Origin: CAVSUZ01 sp963795415
Lineage (GTDB): Bacteria > Pseudomonadota > Alphaproteobacteria > Acetobacterales > Acetobacteraceae
Assembly (NCBI GenBank): GCA_963795415.1
Contig: CAWCHQ010000001.1
Location: 62,001-126,000, forward strand
Length of the DNA: 64,000 nucleotides
Direction of reading: 5' to 3'
This document shows, piece by piece, positions 43,237 to 52,171 of the stretch (the first letter of the stretch is position 1; every line of letters starts with the position of its first letter). Position numbers and translations under genes: made by a program. The notes under the pieces are model-generated. The model was not told the origin of the DNA. It saw only the letters and a list, made by a program, of their open reading frames with translations, and ran no database searches.

Positions 43237-44466
43237 TCAGAGCTTAACCAGCGGACAATGCCCTTCGCTCAAGGGACGCCATGCCTGGTCGGCAGGCGTG
43301 ACGGCGACTACCTTTGCGACGTCCCAGGATTGCTTGCTTTCCGACGGTGACTTCGCCTGAAACAAATAGACCGGGTGCAGGGCGCGCCCATCCTCCCGAA
43401 TGCTGCCGGGGCCGAACGCGTCGTCGTCGGTGGGCATGCGCTTCATGCGCTCCACCACCGCGCGGCCGTCGGATTTGGCGCCGGGAACCCCCATATCGGC
43501 AACGACCTTGAGGTAGTGGAAAGTAGCTCCGTAATCTCCGGCCTGGGTCATGTTGGGCCAGACGCCGTGTTCGGTTTTGTCCTTGACGCGGTTGTTGAAT
43601 GCGCGCGTGCGGTCATTCAGGTCCCAATAATACAACTCGGTCCACAACAGGCCCTGTGCATTCTGCAGCCCAATCGCGCGCACATCGCCGCTTTGCACCA
43701 GCATGGCCGCGACATGCATGGAGCTCATGATGCCGAACTCCTGCGCCTGCTTGATGCAGTTCTGCGTATCGGCGCCGGCATTGCACAGGCCCAGAACCTT
43801 GGCGCCGGACGCCTTCGCCTGCAGCAGCAGCGAGGAGAAGTCGGTGGTGTCGGGGAATGGGTATTTGGCGCTGCCTAGGATCTTGCCGCCCGCCGCCTTC
43901 ACGATGGTTTCGGTATCCCGCTGCAAGGTCAGACCGAAGACGTAATCGGCGGTGATGAAGAACCAGCTGTCGCCGCCGGACTTCACCGTAGCGCCACCGG
44001 TCGATTTGGCGAGCATCCAGGTGTCGTAGGTCCAGTGCACCGTATTCGGGCTGCATTGCGGCCCGGTGAGGTCGGAGGTGCCGGTGCCGGAGTTGAGATA
44101 AACCTTGTTCTTCTCGCGACAGACGGTGTTGACTGCGAGACCCACCGAGGATGTGGGCACATCGACGATGCAATCCACTCCATCCTGATCGAACCACTGA
44201 CGCGCGATAGCGGCGCCGACTTGCGGCTTGTTCTGATGGTCGGCGGTTATCACATCGACGTTGAAGCCCTTTCCGGGCACGCCGAAATCGATCAGCGCCT
44301 GTTTGGCGCAGATTACGCCATTGATGCCGCCATCGTCGCGATAGGGCCCGGACTGGTCGTTCAGGACGCCGATCTTAATGGTGGGAGTTTGGGCACGGCC
44401 GAAGCGGACGGGCAGCACCGCAGAAGTGGCGGCGGCGTTTAGCAGAGTGCGGCGGGTCAGGTTCAT
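43237..44466 (-). CDS. ABC transporter substrate-binding protein (branched-chain amino acid type)
   Basis: Periplasmic binding protein, 409 residues from ATG 44466. The N-terminus MNLTRRTLLNAAATSAVLPV has paired Arg followed by a hydrophobic stretch, compatible with Tat or Sec export. The mature part begins IKIGVLNDQSGPYRDDGG, the LivK-like fold. No permease or ATPase genes are adjacent. It is the last gene of a unit with a DUF35 protein and a thiolase, so its ligand may be an aromatic or acyl compound rather than an amino acid. Confidence 0.85.
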   Translation of the reverse strand: MNLTRRTLLNAAATSAVLPVRFGRAQTPTIKIGVLNDQSGPYRDDGGINGVICAKQALIDFGVPGKGFNVDVITADHQNKPQVGAAIARQWFDQDGVDCIVDVPTSSVGLAVNTVCREKNKVYLNSGTGTSDLTGPQCSPNTVHWTYDTWMLAKSTGGATVKSGGDSWFFITADYVFGLTLQRDTETIVKAAGGKILGSAKYPFPDTTDFSSLLLQAKASGAKVLGLCNAGADTQNCIKQAQEFGIMSSMHVAAMLVQSGDVRAIGLQNAQGLLWTELYYWDLNDRTRAFNNRVKDKTEHGVWPNMTQAGDYGATFHYLKVVADMGVPGAKSDGRAVVERMKRMPTDDDAFGPGSIREDGRALHPVYLFQAKSPSESKQSWDVAKVVAVTPADQAWRPLSEGHCPLVKL

Positions 44467-44492
44467 TCGGAGACGTTTCCTGTTGTGATGGT

Positions 44493-44894
44493 TCAGACGG
44501 GGGTAAACATCGGCATGGGCGGGCCGCCCTCGCTGGGGACGAATTTTACGGACACAGGTTGCCCAATTTTCAGCGCATCCAGATCGCAATCCACGATGTT
44601 GGTCATCATCGTCGGACCTTCGTCCAAGGTGACATAGGCGATGCAGTAGGGCACCTCGGCTCGCTTCATCACGCTGAAGGAGTAGATCTTGCCTTTGCCG
44701 GATGCGTCCTTCCACGACAGGTCCTGGCTGAAGCAGTGTGGGCAGATGCCGCGCGGATACCAGTGCGATTTACCGCAGGCGCCGCAGGAGGGGATGATGA
44801 ACCGCCCCTGCGCCGCCGCCTCAAAGAACGGTTTGGTTTCGGGATTGCTGTCGATCGCGCCGACAAAGCCAATCTTGCGCTGCTGATAGGCCAT
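44493..44894 (-). CDS. Zn-ribbon/OB-fold (DUF35) acyl-CoA-associated protein
   Basis: 133 residues. A rubredoxin-like zinc ribbon (CGACGKSHWYPRGICPHC, about residues 37-54) precedes an OB-fold. In steroid and lipid side-chain catabolism, such proteins pair with thiolase-like partners to form aldolases or with hydratases. Here the thiolase gene lies 6 bp upstream, which supports a two-protein complex. Confidence 0.9.
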   Translation of the reverse strand: MAYQQRKIGFVGAIDSNPETKPFFEAAAQGRFIIPSCGACGKSHWYPRGICPHCFSQDLSWKDASGKGKIYSFSVMKRAEVPYCIAYVTLDEGPTMMTNIVDCDLDALKIGQPVSVKFVPSEGGPPMPMFTPV

Positions 44895-44899
44895 GGCGG

Positions 44900-46069
44900 T
44901 TACTCCCTTTCCATAATCAGCGTCGCCGAGCCATGCCGCGTGCCAAGCGATCCGCCGGTGCCGTGAGCCAGCGCCAGGTTGCAGTTTTTCACCTGCACTT
45001 TCGGATGCGCCTCGCCGCGCAACTGGCGCACCGCTTCGATCACCTTGGTGATGCCGCCGCGGTTCGCCGGATGGTTGTTGCAGAGCCCGCCGCCATCGGT
45101 GTTGAAGGGCAGCCTTCCCTGGCCGGAAATAAGGTTGCCATCGGCAACGAACTTGCCTCCCTGACCTTTTTCGCAGAAGCCCAGGTCCTCGATCTGCATC
45201 AGCACGGTAATGGTGAAGCTGTCATAGATGGAGGCGTATTTTATGTCGGCGGGCTTGACGCCGGCCATTTCGAACGCCACGGGGCCCGACCAGCGCGCAC
45301 CGGAGAATGTCAGATCGACGTTTCCGCCGAACTGGCCCTTCGGCGCCTCGCCCATGCCGAGCACTTTCACCTTCGGTCGCTTCAGGCTGCGCGCGATCTC
45401 CGGCTTCACGACCACCAGCGCGCCGCCGCCATCGCTGATGACGCAGCAATCCAGCCGATGCAGCGGACTGGCGATGATCGGGGAATTCACCACCTGCTCC
45501 ACCGTCACCACATCCCGCAGCATGGCGTGTTCGTTGTATTGCGCATGATGCGAGGCTGCGACTTTGATCCAGGCGAGCTGTTCGCCGGTGGTGCCGTATT
45601 CATGCATGTGTCGTTGCGCGCAGAGCGCATACATGTTGGCGACGGTTGGTGCGTACGGATATTCCCACTGCATGTCGGGCTGCGCGGGATTGCCCATTCG
45701 GGGCGCCGTACCGGTCGCCTGGCCCTCGCTGCGCGGGCGCCCGGCCAGCGTGATCAGCGCGACGTTGCAGCGCCCGGCCCCGATGGCCTCGGCGGCGTGG
45801 GCGACCAGCATCAGGTAGGATGATCCGCCGATATCGGTGGCATCAACGTGGCGGACACGCAAATTCATGTAGTCCACCATCGACAACGGGCCCATGCCCG
45901 GGGCATCGCCGGCGCAGAAATACCCGTCCACGTCATTCTTGGTCAGGCCGGCATCCTTCAGCGCGCCCAGGGCACACTCGGCGTGCAGCAGCGCCACCGA
46001 CTTATCCGGCGCCTTCCGGGTCGGATGCTCAAACGCCCCTGCGATATAGGCCGCGCCTTTCAGGCTCAT
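44900..46069 (-). CDS. SCP-x/lipid-transfer-type thiolase
   Basis: Thiolase-fold protein of 389 residues from ATG 46069. It resembles the non-decarboxylating, lipid-transfer type: FEHPTRKAPDKSVALLHAEC at the N-terminus, NNHPANRGGITKVIEAVRQL late, and the C-terminal ALAHGTGGSLG. The usual nucleophilic Cys position reads DIGGSSYLM, without Cys, as expected of Ltp2-like retro-aldolases rather than true thiolases. With DUF35 it could cleave a beta-hydroxyacyl-CoA. Confidence 0.85.
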   Translation of the reverse strand: MSLKGAAYIAGAFEHPTRKAPDKSVALLHAECALGALKDAGLTKNDVDGYFCAGDAPGMGPLSMVDYMNLRVRHVDATDIGGSSYLMLVAHAAEAIGAGRCNVALITLAGRPRSEGQATGTAPRMGNPAQPDMQWEYPYAPTVANMYALCAQRHMHEYGTTGEQLAWIKVAASHHAQYNEHAMLRDVVTVEQVVNSPIIASPLHRLDCCVISDGGGALVVVKPEIARSLKRPKVKVLGMGEAPKGQFGGNVDLTFSGARWSGPVAFEMAGVKPADIKYASIYDSFTITVLMQIEDLGFCEKGQGGKFVADGNLISGQGRLPFNTDGGGLCNNHPANRGGITKVIEAVRQLRGEAHPKVQVKNCNLALAHGTGGSLGTRHGSATLIMERE

Positions 46070-46177
46070 TGCCGTCTCCCCACATGAACTGGCTGGGCGC
46101 GATTATACCGATCAGTAGTATGACCGCCAGCGAAGGGCCTTCTGGCACGTGGCAGAGGACTGCGCTAGCCTTGGCGG

Positions 46178-47542
46178 ATGCTCGCCGGCACGCTGTACGC
46201 CCCACCTGTTCCTCCGGTGCCAGCCAGCCAATTGTCGCTGCCGCAGTTTTTGCGCGCGATCCGCACCAATGCGCTGAGCATGTGGCCGGAAGCTGCGTAC
46301 GAACAGGGCGCGGTGAGGCGCAGCCTGTTAGGGCGAACGAATATTCTGCTCAACGAGGCGGACGCGATTTACCGCGTGCTGGTGGACAATCACACGAATT
46401 ATCGCCGCTCACCCGCTTCGATCCGCATCCTGCGCCCGATTACCGGAAACGGGCTATTGTTGTCAGAGGGAGAGGACTGGCGGCTGCAGCGCCGGACCAT
46501 CGCCCCGGCACTCGCACCACGGGTGATCCCGCTGCTGGCGCGGCACATCGCGGAAGTGGCATGTGAAACAGTTGCGGCCCTGCACGCAGGACCGAGACAG
46601 GCGGATCTGCTGGCGGCGATGGAGACCACGGCGCTGGAAATCGCCGGACGATCGATGTTCTCGCTGGAAATGCGAGAATTCGGGACGGAACTGCGTGGCA
46701 TGATCCAGGAATATGGGCTTCGCTGGTCCCGCCCGCGGCTTCTCGACCTGGTGCTTCCGCCATCGATCCCGACACCGCGCGATCTGTTCCGGCGGAGGTT
46801 TCAGGCACGCTGGATGCGTTTTACCGATACGATCATGCGGGCGCGCATGGCCGCGCCGCCAGCCCCCGAGGCGCGTGATCTGTTCGACCTGCTCCGTAGC
46901 GCGCGCGATCCGGAGACGGGCGCGGGGTTTTCGCACGACCAGCTGCGCGATCAGATCGCGACAATGATCCTGGCAGGTCACGCGACCACGGCAATTACGC
47001 TGTTCTGGGCGTTGACTTTGCTCAGCCGGGCGCCAGCCGAACAGGCAATGGTCGCGATGGAAGCCGAAGGCGTCGATTTGTCAGCCCAAAACGCCGCGAA
47101 CAGCCTGCCCAAACTGATGCGAACCCGCGCAGTGATAAACGAAACGCTGAGGCTGTACCCGCCGGCATTCGCCCTGGCTCGATCGGCGAAGCAGGCTGAT
47201 CAGGCGGGGCCGATCGCGATTCCCGCGGGCGCGCTGCTCATCATCGCACCCTGGGTACTGCACCGGCACCGGCGTTTCTGGCGTGATCCGGAATCATTCG
47301 ACCCGTCGCGGTTCATGCCGGACGCACCGCAACCACCGCGCTTTGGCTATCTGCCGTTCGGCGCAGGGCCGCGTGTCTGCGTCGGATCGCAATTCGCGCT
47401 GACAGAAGCCGCGATCGTGCTTGCCTCCGTGGTGCGGGAATTCGAGGTCACGCTGGATCCGGCGGAAACGGTGCTGCCGGTTGCCATCGTGACAACTCAG
47501 CCCGATCATCCGCCGCGCTTTCATCTCAGACCGCGCCGCTAA
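46178..47542 (+). CDS. Cytochrome P450
   Basis: 454 residues. The haem-ligand motif is FGAGPRVCVG (Cys axial ligand), the I-helix oxygen motif AGHATTA and the K-helix ExxR ETLR. The N-terminus has no membrane anchor. It is the soluble bacterial type with a long spacing like CYP102/CYP4-related forms. Divergent from the thiolase operon and 13 bp ahead of the M20 gene. The redox partner is not in the window. Confidence 0.93.
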   Translation: MLAGTLYAPPVPPVPASQLSLPQFLRAIRTNALSMWPEAAYEQGAVRRSLLGRTNILLNEADAIYRVLVDNHTNYRRSPASIRILRPITGNGLLLSEGEDWRLQRRTIAPALAPRVIPLLARHIAEVACETVAALHAGPRQADLLAAMETTALEIAGRSMFSLEMREFGTELRGMIQEYGLRWSRPRLLDLVLPPSIPTPRDLFRRRFQARWMRFTDTIMRARMAAPPAPEARDLFDLLRSARDPETGAGFSHDQLRDQIATMILAGHATTAITLFWALTLLSRAPAEQAMVAMEAEGVDLSAQNAANSLPKLMRTRAVINETLRLYPPAFALARSAKQADQAGPIAIPAGALLIIAPWVLHRHRRFWRDPESFDPSRFMPDAPQPPRFGYLPFGAGPRVCVGSQFALTEAAIVLASVVREFEVTLDPAETVLPVAIVTTQPDHPPRFHLRPRR

Positions 47543-47555
47543 TCCCGGAGTCCGC

Positions 47556-48728
47556 ATGTCCCTGATCGACACGATCCGCCGCCACCATGGTGAGTTGACC
47601 GAAATCCGCCGCGACATTCACGCGCATCCGGAGCTTGGGCTGGAGGAGCACCGCACCGCCGATATCGTCGCGCAGAAACTGGCGGAATGGGGAATTGAGG
47701 TGCATCGTGGCGTCGGCGGAACCGGCGTCGTGGGCATACTTCGGTCGGGAAACGGGCCGGGCACGATCGGACTTCGCGCCGACATGGACGCACTGCCGAT
47801 CCATGAGGCGACAAACCTGCCGTACGCGAGCAGCGAACCCGGCAAGATGCACGCGTGCGGGCATGACGGGCACACGACGATGTTGCTGGGCGCAGCCCGC
47901 TACCTGGCGGAGACGAAGGCGTTCAACGGCACCGTCAACCTCATCTTCCAGCCGGGCGAGGAAGGCGTGGGCGGCGCGCTGGCAATGCTGAACGACGGGC
48001 TGTTCCAGCGATTTCCGTGCGATGCGATCTACGGCATGCACAACCGTCCCGGCATGAAGGTGGGCAAGTTCGCAATCACTCCGGGCGCGGCGATGGCGGC
48101 CGGGGCGTTTTTCGATATTACGATCACCGGGCGCGGGGCGCATGGTGCGCGGCCGGAGGAGAGTGTCGATCCGGTGCTGGTTGCGTGCCATATCGGCACG
48201 GCGCTGCAGTCCATCATCGCGCGGAATGCTCCGCCGCGGGAGACGGCTGTTCTCAGCATCACGCGCATCCATTCGGGCGATGCGTACAACGTAATACCGG
48301 AAACGGCCATTTTGTCCGGCACGACGCGGACGATGCGGCGGGAGACGATGGACCTGATCGAACAGGGGATGGTTCGGATCGCGACCAACGTGGCGGCGGG
48401 ATTTGGGGCAGCGGCATCCGTGAATTTCCGACTGATCTTCGCGCCGCTGATGAACCGGCCGGAGCAGACCGCAGCTATTGCGGATACGGCGGCCGAGCTG
48501 GTTGGGCAGGAGAATGTCGACCGCAACAAGCCGCCGGCCGTTGCATCGGAGGATTTCAGTTTCATGATGGAGCAGGTGCCGGGGGCGTATATAAATTTGG
48601 GGAATGGGGAGCAGAGCGCGCCGGTGCATAACTCGGGTTACAATTTCAACGACGAGGCGATTCCGTATGGGGTGGCGCTGTTTGCACTGCTGGTTGAGCG
48701 CCAGTTGCCGAAGGGAGATGATCGCTAG
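47556..48728 (+). CDS. M20 family amidohydrolase (hippurate hydrolase/aminoacylase-like)
   Basis: Metal-dependent amide hydrolase of 390 residues. It has a metal-site DMDALP and HACGHDGHTTMLLG, Glu in FQPGEEGVGG and His in the dimerisation domain GRGAHGARPE. Such enzymes release amino acids from N-acyl conjugates. Co-transcription with the P450 is likely from the 13-bp gap. A 10-bp hairpin (48728-48753) starts at the last base of the stop codon. Confidence 0.92.
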   Translation: MSLIDTIRRHHGELTEIRRDIHAHPELGLEEHRTADIVAQKLAEWGIEVHRGVGGTGVVGILRSGNGPGTIGLRADMDALPIHEATNLPYASSEPGKMHACGHDGHTTMLLGAARYLAETKAFNGTVNLIFQPGEEGVGGALAMLNDGLFQRFPCDAIYGMHNRPGMKVGKFAITPGAAMAAGAFFDITITGRGAHGARPEESVDPVLVACHIGTALQSIIARNAPPRETAVLSITRIHSGDAYNVIPETAILSGTTRTMRRETMDLIEQGMVRIATNVAAGFGAAASVNFRLIFAPLMNRPEQTAAIADTAAELVGQENVDRNKPPAVASEDFSFMMEQVPGAYINLGNGEQSAPVHNSGYNFNDEAIPYGVALFALLVERQLPKGDDR

Positions 48729-48753
48729 TGTCGACTTTCTCTGAAGTCGACAC
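48728..48753. terminator. Hairpin GTGTCGACTT/AAGTCGACAC after the M20 gene
   Basis: Perfect 10-bp arms with a 6-base loop, beginning on the final base of the M20 stop codon. No U-run follows, so termination is only a suggestion; it may instead be the first of a series of palindromes. Confidence 0.4.
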
Positions 48754-48768
48754 GCCGCTTGCTATCTG

Positions 48769-48833
48769 AGTATCCGATTCGCGCGACGAAGCGTGCCCGC
48801 TTCGCAACTCACGCTTCTCTGCGATCGGATACT
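48769..48833. repeat. Nested palindrome AGTATCCGAT...ATCGGATACT
   Basis: Perfect 10-bp outer arms (48769-48778 and 48824-48833) enclose an 8-bp inner pair GAAGCGTG/CACGCTTC (48788-48795, 48810-48817). Non-coding, between the M20 gene and the hybrid kinase. Confidence 0.7.
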
Positions 48834-48938
48834 AGAGCGTATTCAGGGTGACTGAACACGCTCTGCCCTCATTTTCGCGAGCGGATTCACGCGCTCCTGG
48901 AAATGCAGGCATTTCCAGTCAAGTGCGATCTGCTCTTA
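48833..48938. repeat. TAGAGC...CTGCTCT palindromic element, copy 1
   Basis: Two hairpins: AGAGCGT-TTCAG/CTGAA-ACGCTCT (48834-48864) and CTGGAAATGC-AG-GCATTTCCAG (48897-48918), ending in GATCTGCTCTTA. It shares CACGCGCTCCTGGAAA, ATTTCCAGTCAAG and GCGATCTGCTCT with 52846-52961. It borders the stop of the hybrid kinase. Confidence 0.75.
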
Positions 48939-48939
48939 G

Positions 48940-51282
48940 TCACGCCTTTTTCCGTTTCGCGTCATTGAAACGCAGAAGTTGCGCAGATGGTGCAGGCCTG
49001 CTGAGCTCCCGCGCGATAGCCTCACTCAACTCGGTCACGGTGAACGGCTTGCCCAGCACGGTGGCATCAAGCGACATGCCGTCCAGCGGCTTGTTGTAAC
49101 CGCTTGTCATCAGCACCCTGATATCGGGATGGCGCGCCCGGACCTCGTTTGCGAGGGCAATCCCATCCATCCCGGCCATAACGATGTCGGTGAAAACCAG
49201 GCCGAAGGCAGGGTCGCGCGCCAAGGTGCTCAGTGCGTCCGCAGCACTGTTGACCGTCACGACGTTATGGCCGAGCTCGCGCAGCATCGTAGCGGTTATG
49301 GCTGCCACTTCGGGGTTGTCTTCAACAACGAGGACCCGGGGTGTACCGCCGGCCGGAGCGCTTTCGGTGGCCGGCTCGCCTTGCGGCTTCTGCTTCGAGC
49401 GCGGCAAGTACAGGGTGATACGCGTGCCTTTTCCCAGCTCGCTATGGACCGTGATGGCTCCGCCGGATTGATGCACAAATCCATAGGCCTGGGACAGGCC
49501 AAGCCCGGTTCCCTGCCCGATCGGCTTGGTGGTGAAGAACGGGTCGAAGATGCGCGGAAGGATATCGGCCGGGATACCGACGCCGGTATCGGCAACGGTC
49601 ACGACGACGAAGTCGCCGTCGAGATCGACATCGCGCATGCCCCGGCGAAGGCTCAGGTTCTCCGCCAGGATCGTCAGGGTGCCACCTTCTTGCATCGCGT
49701 CGCGGGCATTGATTGCGAGGTTCACGAGCGCGAGTTCCAGTTCGCCAAGATCGGCTTCAATGTTCCAGATGTCCTCCGCAACGAGGGTTTCCAGACGAAT
49801 GCCCGCGGTCAGCGATCCGGCGATCATGACGCGCAGCGAATCCGTCAAGGCTTTCAGGTCGATTGCTTCCGGCTGCAGATTCTGCCGACGGGAGAAGGCA
49901 AGCAGGCGCCGGGTAAGCGACTGGCCGCGCTGTGCGGCCTGGTGAATGGCATCGGCGGCGTGCAGGGCTTTGTCGTTACCGGCGGCATGCCGCTTCAGCA
50001 TCTCCGCCTGTCCGCTGACGATCATCAGCAGATTGTTGAAATCGTGCGCGACACCGCCGGTAAGTTCACCCAGCGCCTCCATCTTTTGCACATGGGCCAT
50101 CTGGTCCTGGAAGCGATCCAGGGCTTCCTGAGCCTTGTGTTGCTCGGTGATATCGCGCGTAATCTTGGCGAAGCCAATGAGCATGCCGTCATCGTCGCGA
50201 ACTGCATCGATGACGACATTGGCCCAGAACAACGATCCATCCTTGCGGACACGCCAGCCATCCGATTCGTATCTCCCCTCCTTTGCCGCGGTGAACAGCG
50301 ACAGCGCGGGCAGCCCCGCCGCCCGGTCCTGCTCGCGGTAAAAACATGAGAAATGCTGGCCGATAATCTCCTGCGGCTGGTAGCCTTTGATCTTTTCGGC
50401 GCCGGCGTTCCAGCTCACCACCACACCGTTGGGATCGAGCATGAAGATGGCGTAGTCCGTCACGCTTGAAACCAGCAGCCGGAACTGGCGCTCGCTGTCA
50501 CCCAGGGCTTTTTGTGCAAGCACACGCTGCGTGATGTCGCGCGTGATCTTGACGAAGCCGGTCAATTCCCCGGCTTCGTCAAGAATCGCGTCGATGACGA
50601 CGGAGGCCCAGAAACGGCTGCCGTCCTTGCGGACGCGCAAGCCCTCGCCTTCGAACCGCCCTTCGCGGGCAGCCGTGTCCAAGGCCCGAAAAGGAAGACC
50701 GGCCGCCCGGTCTTCCGGGGTATAGAACCGACTGAAGTGCTGGCCGACAATGTCCTCGGCAGTGTAGCCTTTGATCCGCTCGGCACCGGCATTCCAGTTC
50801 ACGATGACGCCGCTCGGATCCAGCATAAACACGGCATAATCGACCACCGCCTGAACCAGTCGGCGGAAGCGCGACTCGCTCTCCAGCAATTTCTGTTGGG
50901 CACGATGGTGTTCGGTCAGATCGCGGGTGATCTCGGCGAAGCCGGTCAGGGTGCCCCCGTCATCGTAGAGGGGCTCCAGTACGGACATGGCCCAGAACCA
51001 ACCGCCGTCTTTGTGTCGACGCCAGCCTTCGGTCTCGAAGCGGCCATCGGTCCGCGCCCCGCGCAACGCGTTCATGGGGAGACCGGCGAGGGATTCCTGA
51101 TCCGTAAATAGCCGCGAGAAATGCTGGCCGATAGCTTCCTCCGGCTTGTAGCCGGTGATCTTCTCCGCGCCCGCGTTCCAGGTGATAATGAAGCCGCCCG
51201 GACTCAGAAGATAAATGGCGTGACCGGTGACCGACTGCACCGACAGGTCCAAGCGCTTGTCTGATGATGTCTCGCCAGTCAC
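48940..51282 (-). CDS. Hybrid sensor histidine kinase with three PAS domains
   Basis: Soluble 780-residue kinase. Three closely similar PAS domains (about residues 14-125, 140-250 and 262-375), each with a WNAGAEKI/ERIxGY block and an ITRD linker, look like internal duplications. Then come a HisKA motif ELTGGVAHDFNNLL, an ATPase domain (LVNLAINARDAM; GQGTGLGLSQAYGF) and a receiver domain (RVLVVEDNPEV; FTDIVMAGMDG with phospho-Asp; LGKPFTVTEL). No membrane helices. Similar to light- or redox-type PAS kinases but without an obvious flavin Cys motif. Both flanks carry palindromes. Confidence 0.9.
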   Translation of the reverse strand: MTGETSSDKRLDLSVQSVTGHAIYLLSPGGFIITWNAGAEKITGYKPEEAIGQHFSRLFTDQESLAGLPMNALRGARTDGRFETEGWRRHKDGGWFWAMSVLEPLYDDGGTLTGFAEITRDLTEHHRAQQKLLESESRFRRLVQAVVDYAVFMLDPSGVIVNWNAGAERIKGYTAEDIVGQHFSRFYTPEDRAAGLPFRALDTAAREGRFEGEGLRVRKDGSRFWASVVIDAILDEAGELTGFVKITRDITQRVLAQKALGDSERQFRLLVSSVTDYAIFMLDPNGVVVSWNAGAEKIKGYQPQEIIGQHFSCFYREQDRAAGLPALSLFTAAKEGRYESDGWRVRKDGSLFWANVVIDAVRDDDGMLIGFAKITRDITEQHKAQEALDRFQDQMAHVQKMEALGELTGGVAHDFNNLLMIVSGQAEMLKRHAAGNDKALHAADAIHQAAQRGQSLTRRLLAFSRRQNLQPEAIDLKALTDSLRVMIAGSLTAGIRLETLVAEDIWNIEADLGELELALVNLAINARDAMQEGGTLTILAENLSLRRGMRDVDLDGDFVVVTVADTGVGIPADILPRIFDPFFTTKPIGQGTGLGLSQAYGFVHQSGGAITVHSELGKGTRITLYLPRSKQKPQGEPATESAPAGGTPRVLVVEDNPEVAAITATMLRELGHNVVTVNSAADALSTLARDPAFGLVFTDIVMAGMDGIALANEVRARHPDIRVLMTSGYNKPLDGMSLDATVLGKPFTVTELSEAIARELSRPAPSAQLLRFNDAKRKKA

Positions 51283-51316
51283 CTGCCCCTGTCCTGCCCC
51301 CTGTCCTGCGATCCTG

Positions 51317-51354
51317 GAGCGGGATGCGTTCGGGTTGGTTCACGCATCCCGCTC
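51317..51354. repeat. Inverted repeat GAGCGGGATGCG/CGCATCCCGCTC
   Basis: Perfect 12-bp arms and a 14-base loop. Confidence 0.75.
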
Positions 51355-51369
51355 TTATCCGTTGTTTGA

Positions 51370-51416
51370 GCGCGTGATTCGGACCTTCGGCGATTCTGCC
51401 TCCGGTCATCACGCGC
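51370..51416. repeat. Inverted repeat GCGCGTGAT/ATCACGCGC
   Basis: Perfect 9-bp arms with a long internal sequence that itself contains CCGGACC-like pairs. Lies 16 bp after the preceding hairpin. Confidence 0.65.
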
Positions 51417-51504
51417 CTAGCCGCAATACATTGCAGAACGTCGGCGGGCCACCGTACAGCAGCATGAGCGGCGGGCGGCTAACCTGCATGTGATGCGGCA
51501 CCCA

Positions 51505-52158
51505 TCACCTGATGCACGGCAGGCTTGCGGCCAGTCCGGCCAGGGCGGCCCGCAGCTCCGGAACGCCGAGCCCGCTTTCACTGCTGGTGACGATAATGGA
51601 GGGATACGCCGCCGTGTGTGCCCTGGCGAGGTCCTTCCCCTCCTGTTCCTTGGCCGCCAGCGTCGCGGACTTTACCCCGTCTGCCTTGGTCAACACGATC
51701 TGGAAGGAGACAGCGGCACGGTCGAGCAGTTCCATGACGGCCAGGTCGGCGGGCTTGGTCTCGATCCGCGCATCCATGAGCAGGATGACACGGGCAAGAT
51801 TGGGGCGGCCGCGCAGGTAGTCGAACATGAGGCCCTGCCAGTCGGCCTTCACGTGCTTGGGGGCCTGGGCGTAGCCGTAGCCGGGCATGTCCACGAGCAT
51901 GAGGCGGCCGGCCAGATCGAAGAAATTGAGCTGGCGGGTGCGTCCGGGGGCGACGGAGGTGCGGGCGAGCGCCCGCCGGGCTGTTAGGGCATTGAGCAGG
52001 GAGGATTTGCCGACATTGGACCGGCCGGCAAAGGCGACTTCGGGCAGCTCGGGTTGCAGCAGGTGATCTAGGGTCTGCGCCGCGTGCACGAAACGGCATT
52101 CGCCGGCAAACAGGCGGCGCCCGGTTTCCAAGAGCTCAGGGTCCAGATTTTCCGGCAT
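51505..52158 (-). CDS. engB: Ribosome biogenesis GTPase EngB (YihA/YsxC)
   Basis: GTPase needed for large ribosomal subunit assembly, 217 residues. It has G1 FAGRSNVGKSSLLNAL, G2 region APGRTRQLNFF, G3 LVDMPGYG and G4 VLTKADG. Complete at both ends. It follows an HD hydrolase gene by 13 bp on the same strand. Confidence 0.96.
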   Translation of the reverse strand: MPENLDPELLETGRRLFAGECRFVHAAQTLDHLLQPELPEVAFAGRSNVGKSSLLNALTARRALARTSVAPGRTRQLNFFDLAGRLMLVDMPGYGYAQAPKHVKADWQGLMFDYLRGRPNLARVILLMDARIETKPADLAVMELLDRAAVSFQIVLTKADGVKSATLAAKEQEGKDLARAHTAAYPSIIVTSSESGLGVPELRAALAGLAASLPCIR

Positions 52159-52171
52159 TTGGGAGCAGGTT

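Larger units (their letters stand above)
51283..51504. other. Intergenic region between the hybrid kinase and engB
   Basis: No gene. Contains two strong inverted repeats (51317-51354 and 51370-51416). Confidence 0.55.

Noticed and set aside
46178..48728. P450 and M20 genes as a secondary-metabolite cluster
   Set aside because: No synthetase, synthase or carrier-protein genes are nearby; a catabolic role fits the neighbours better.
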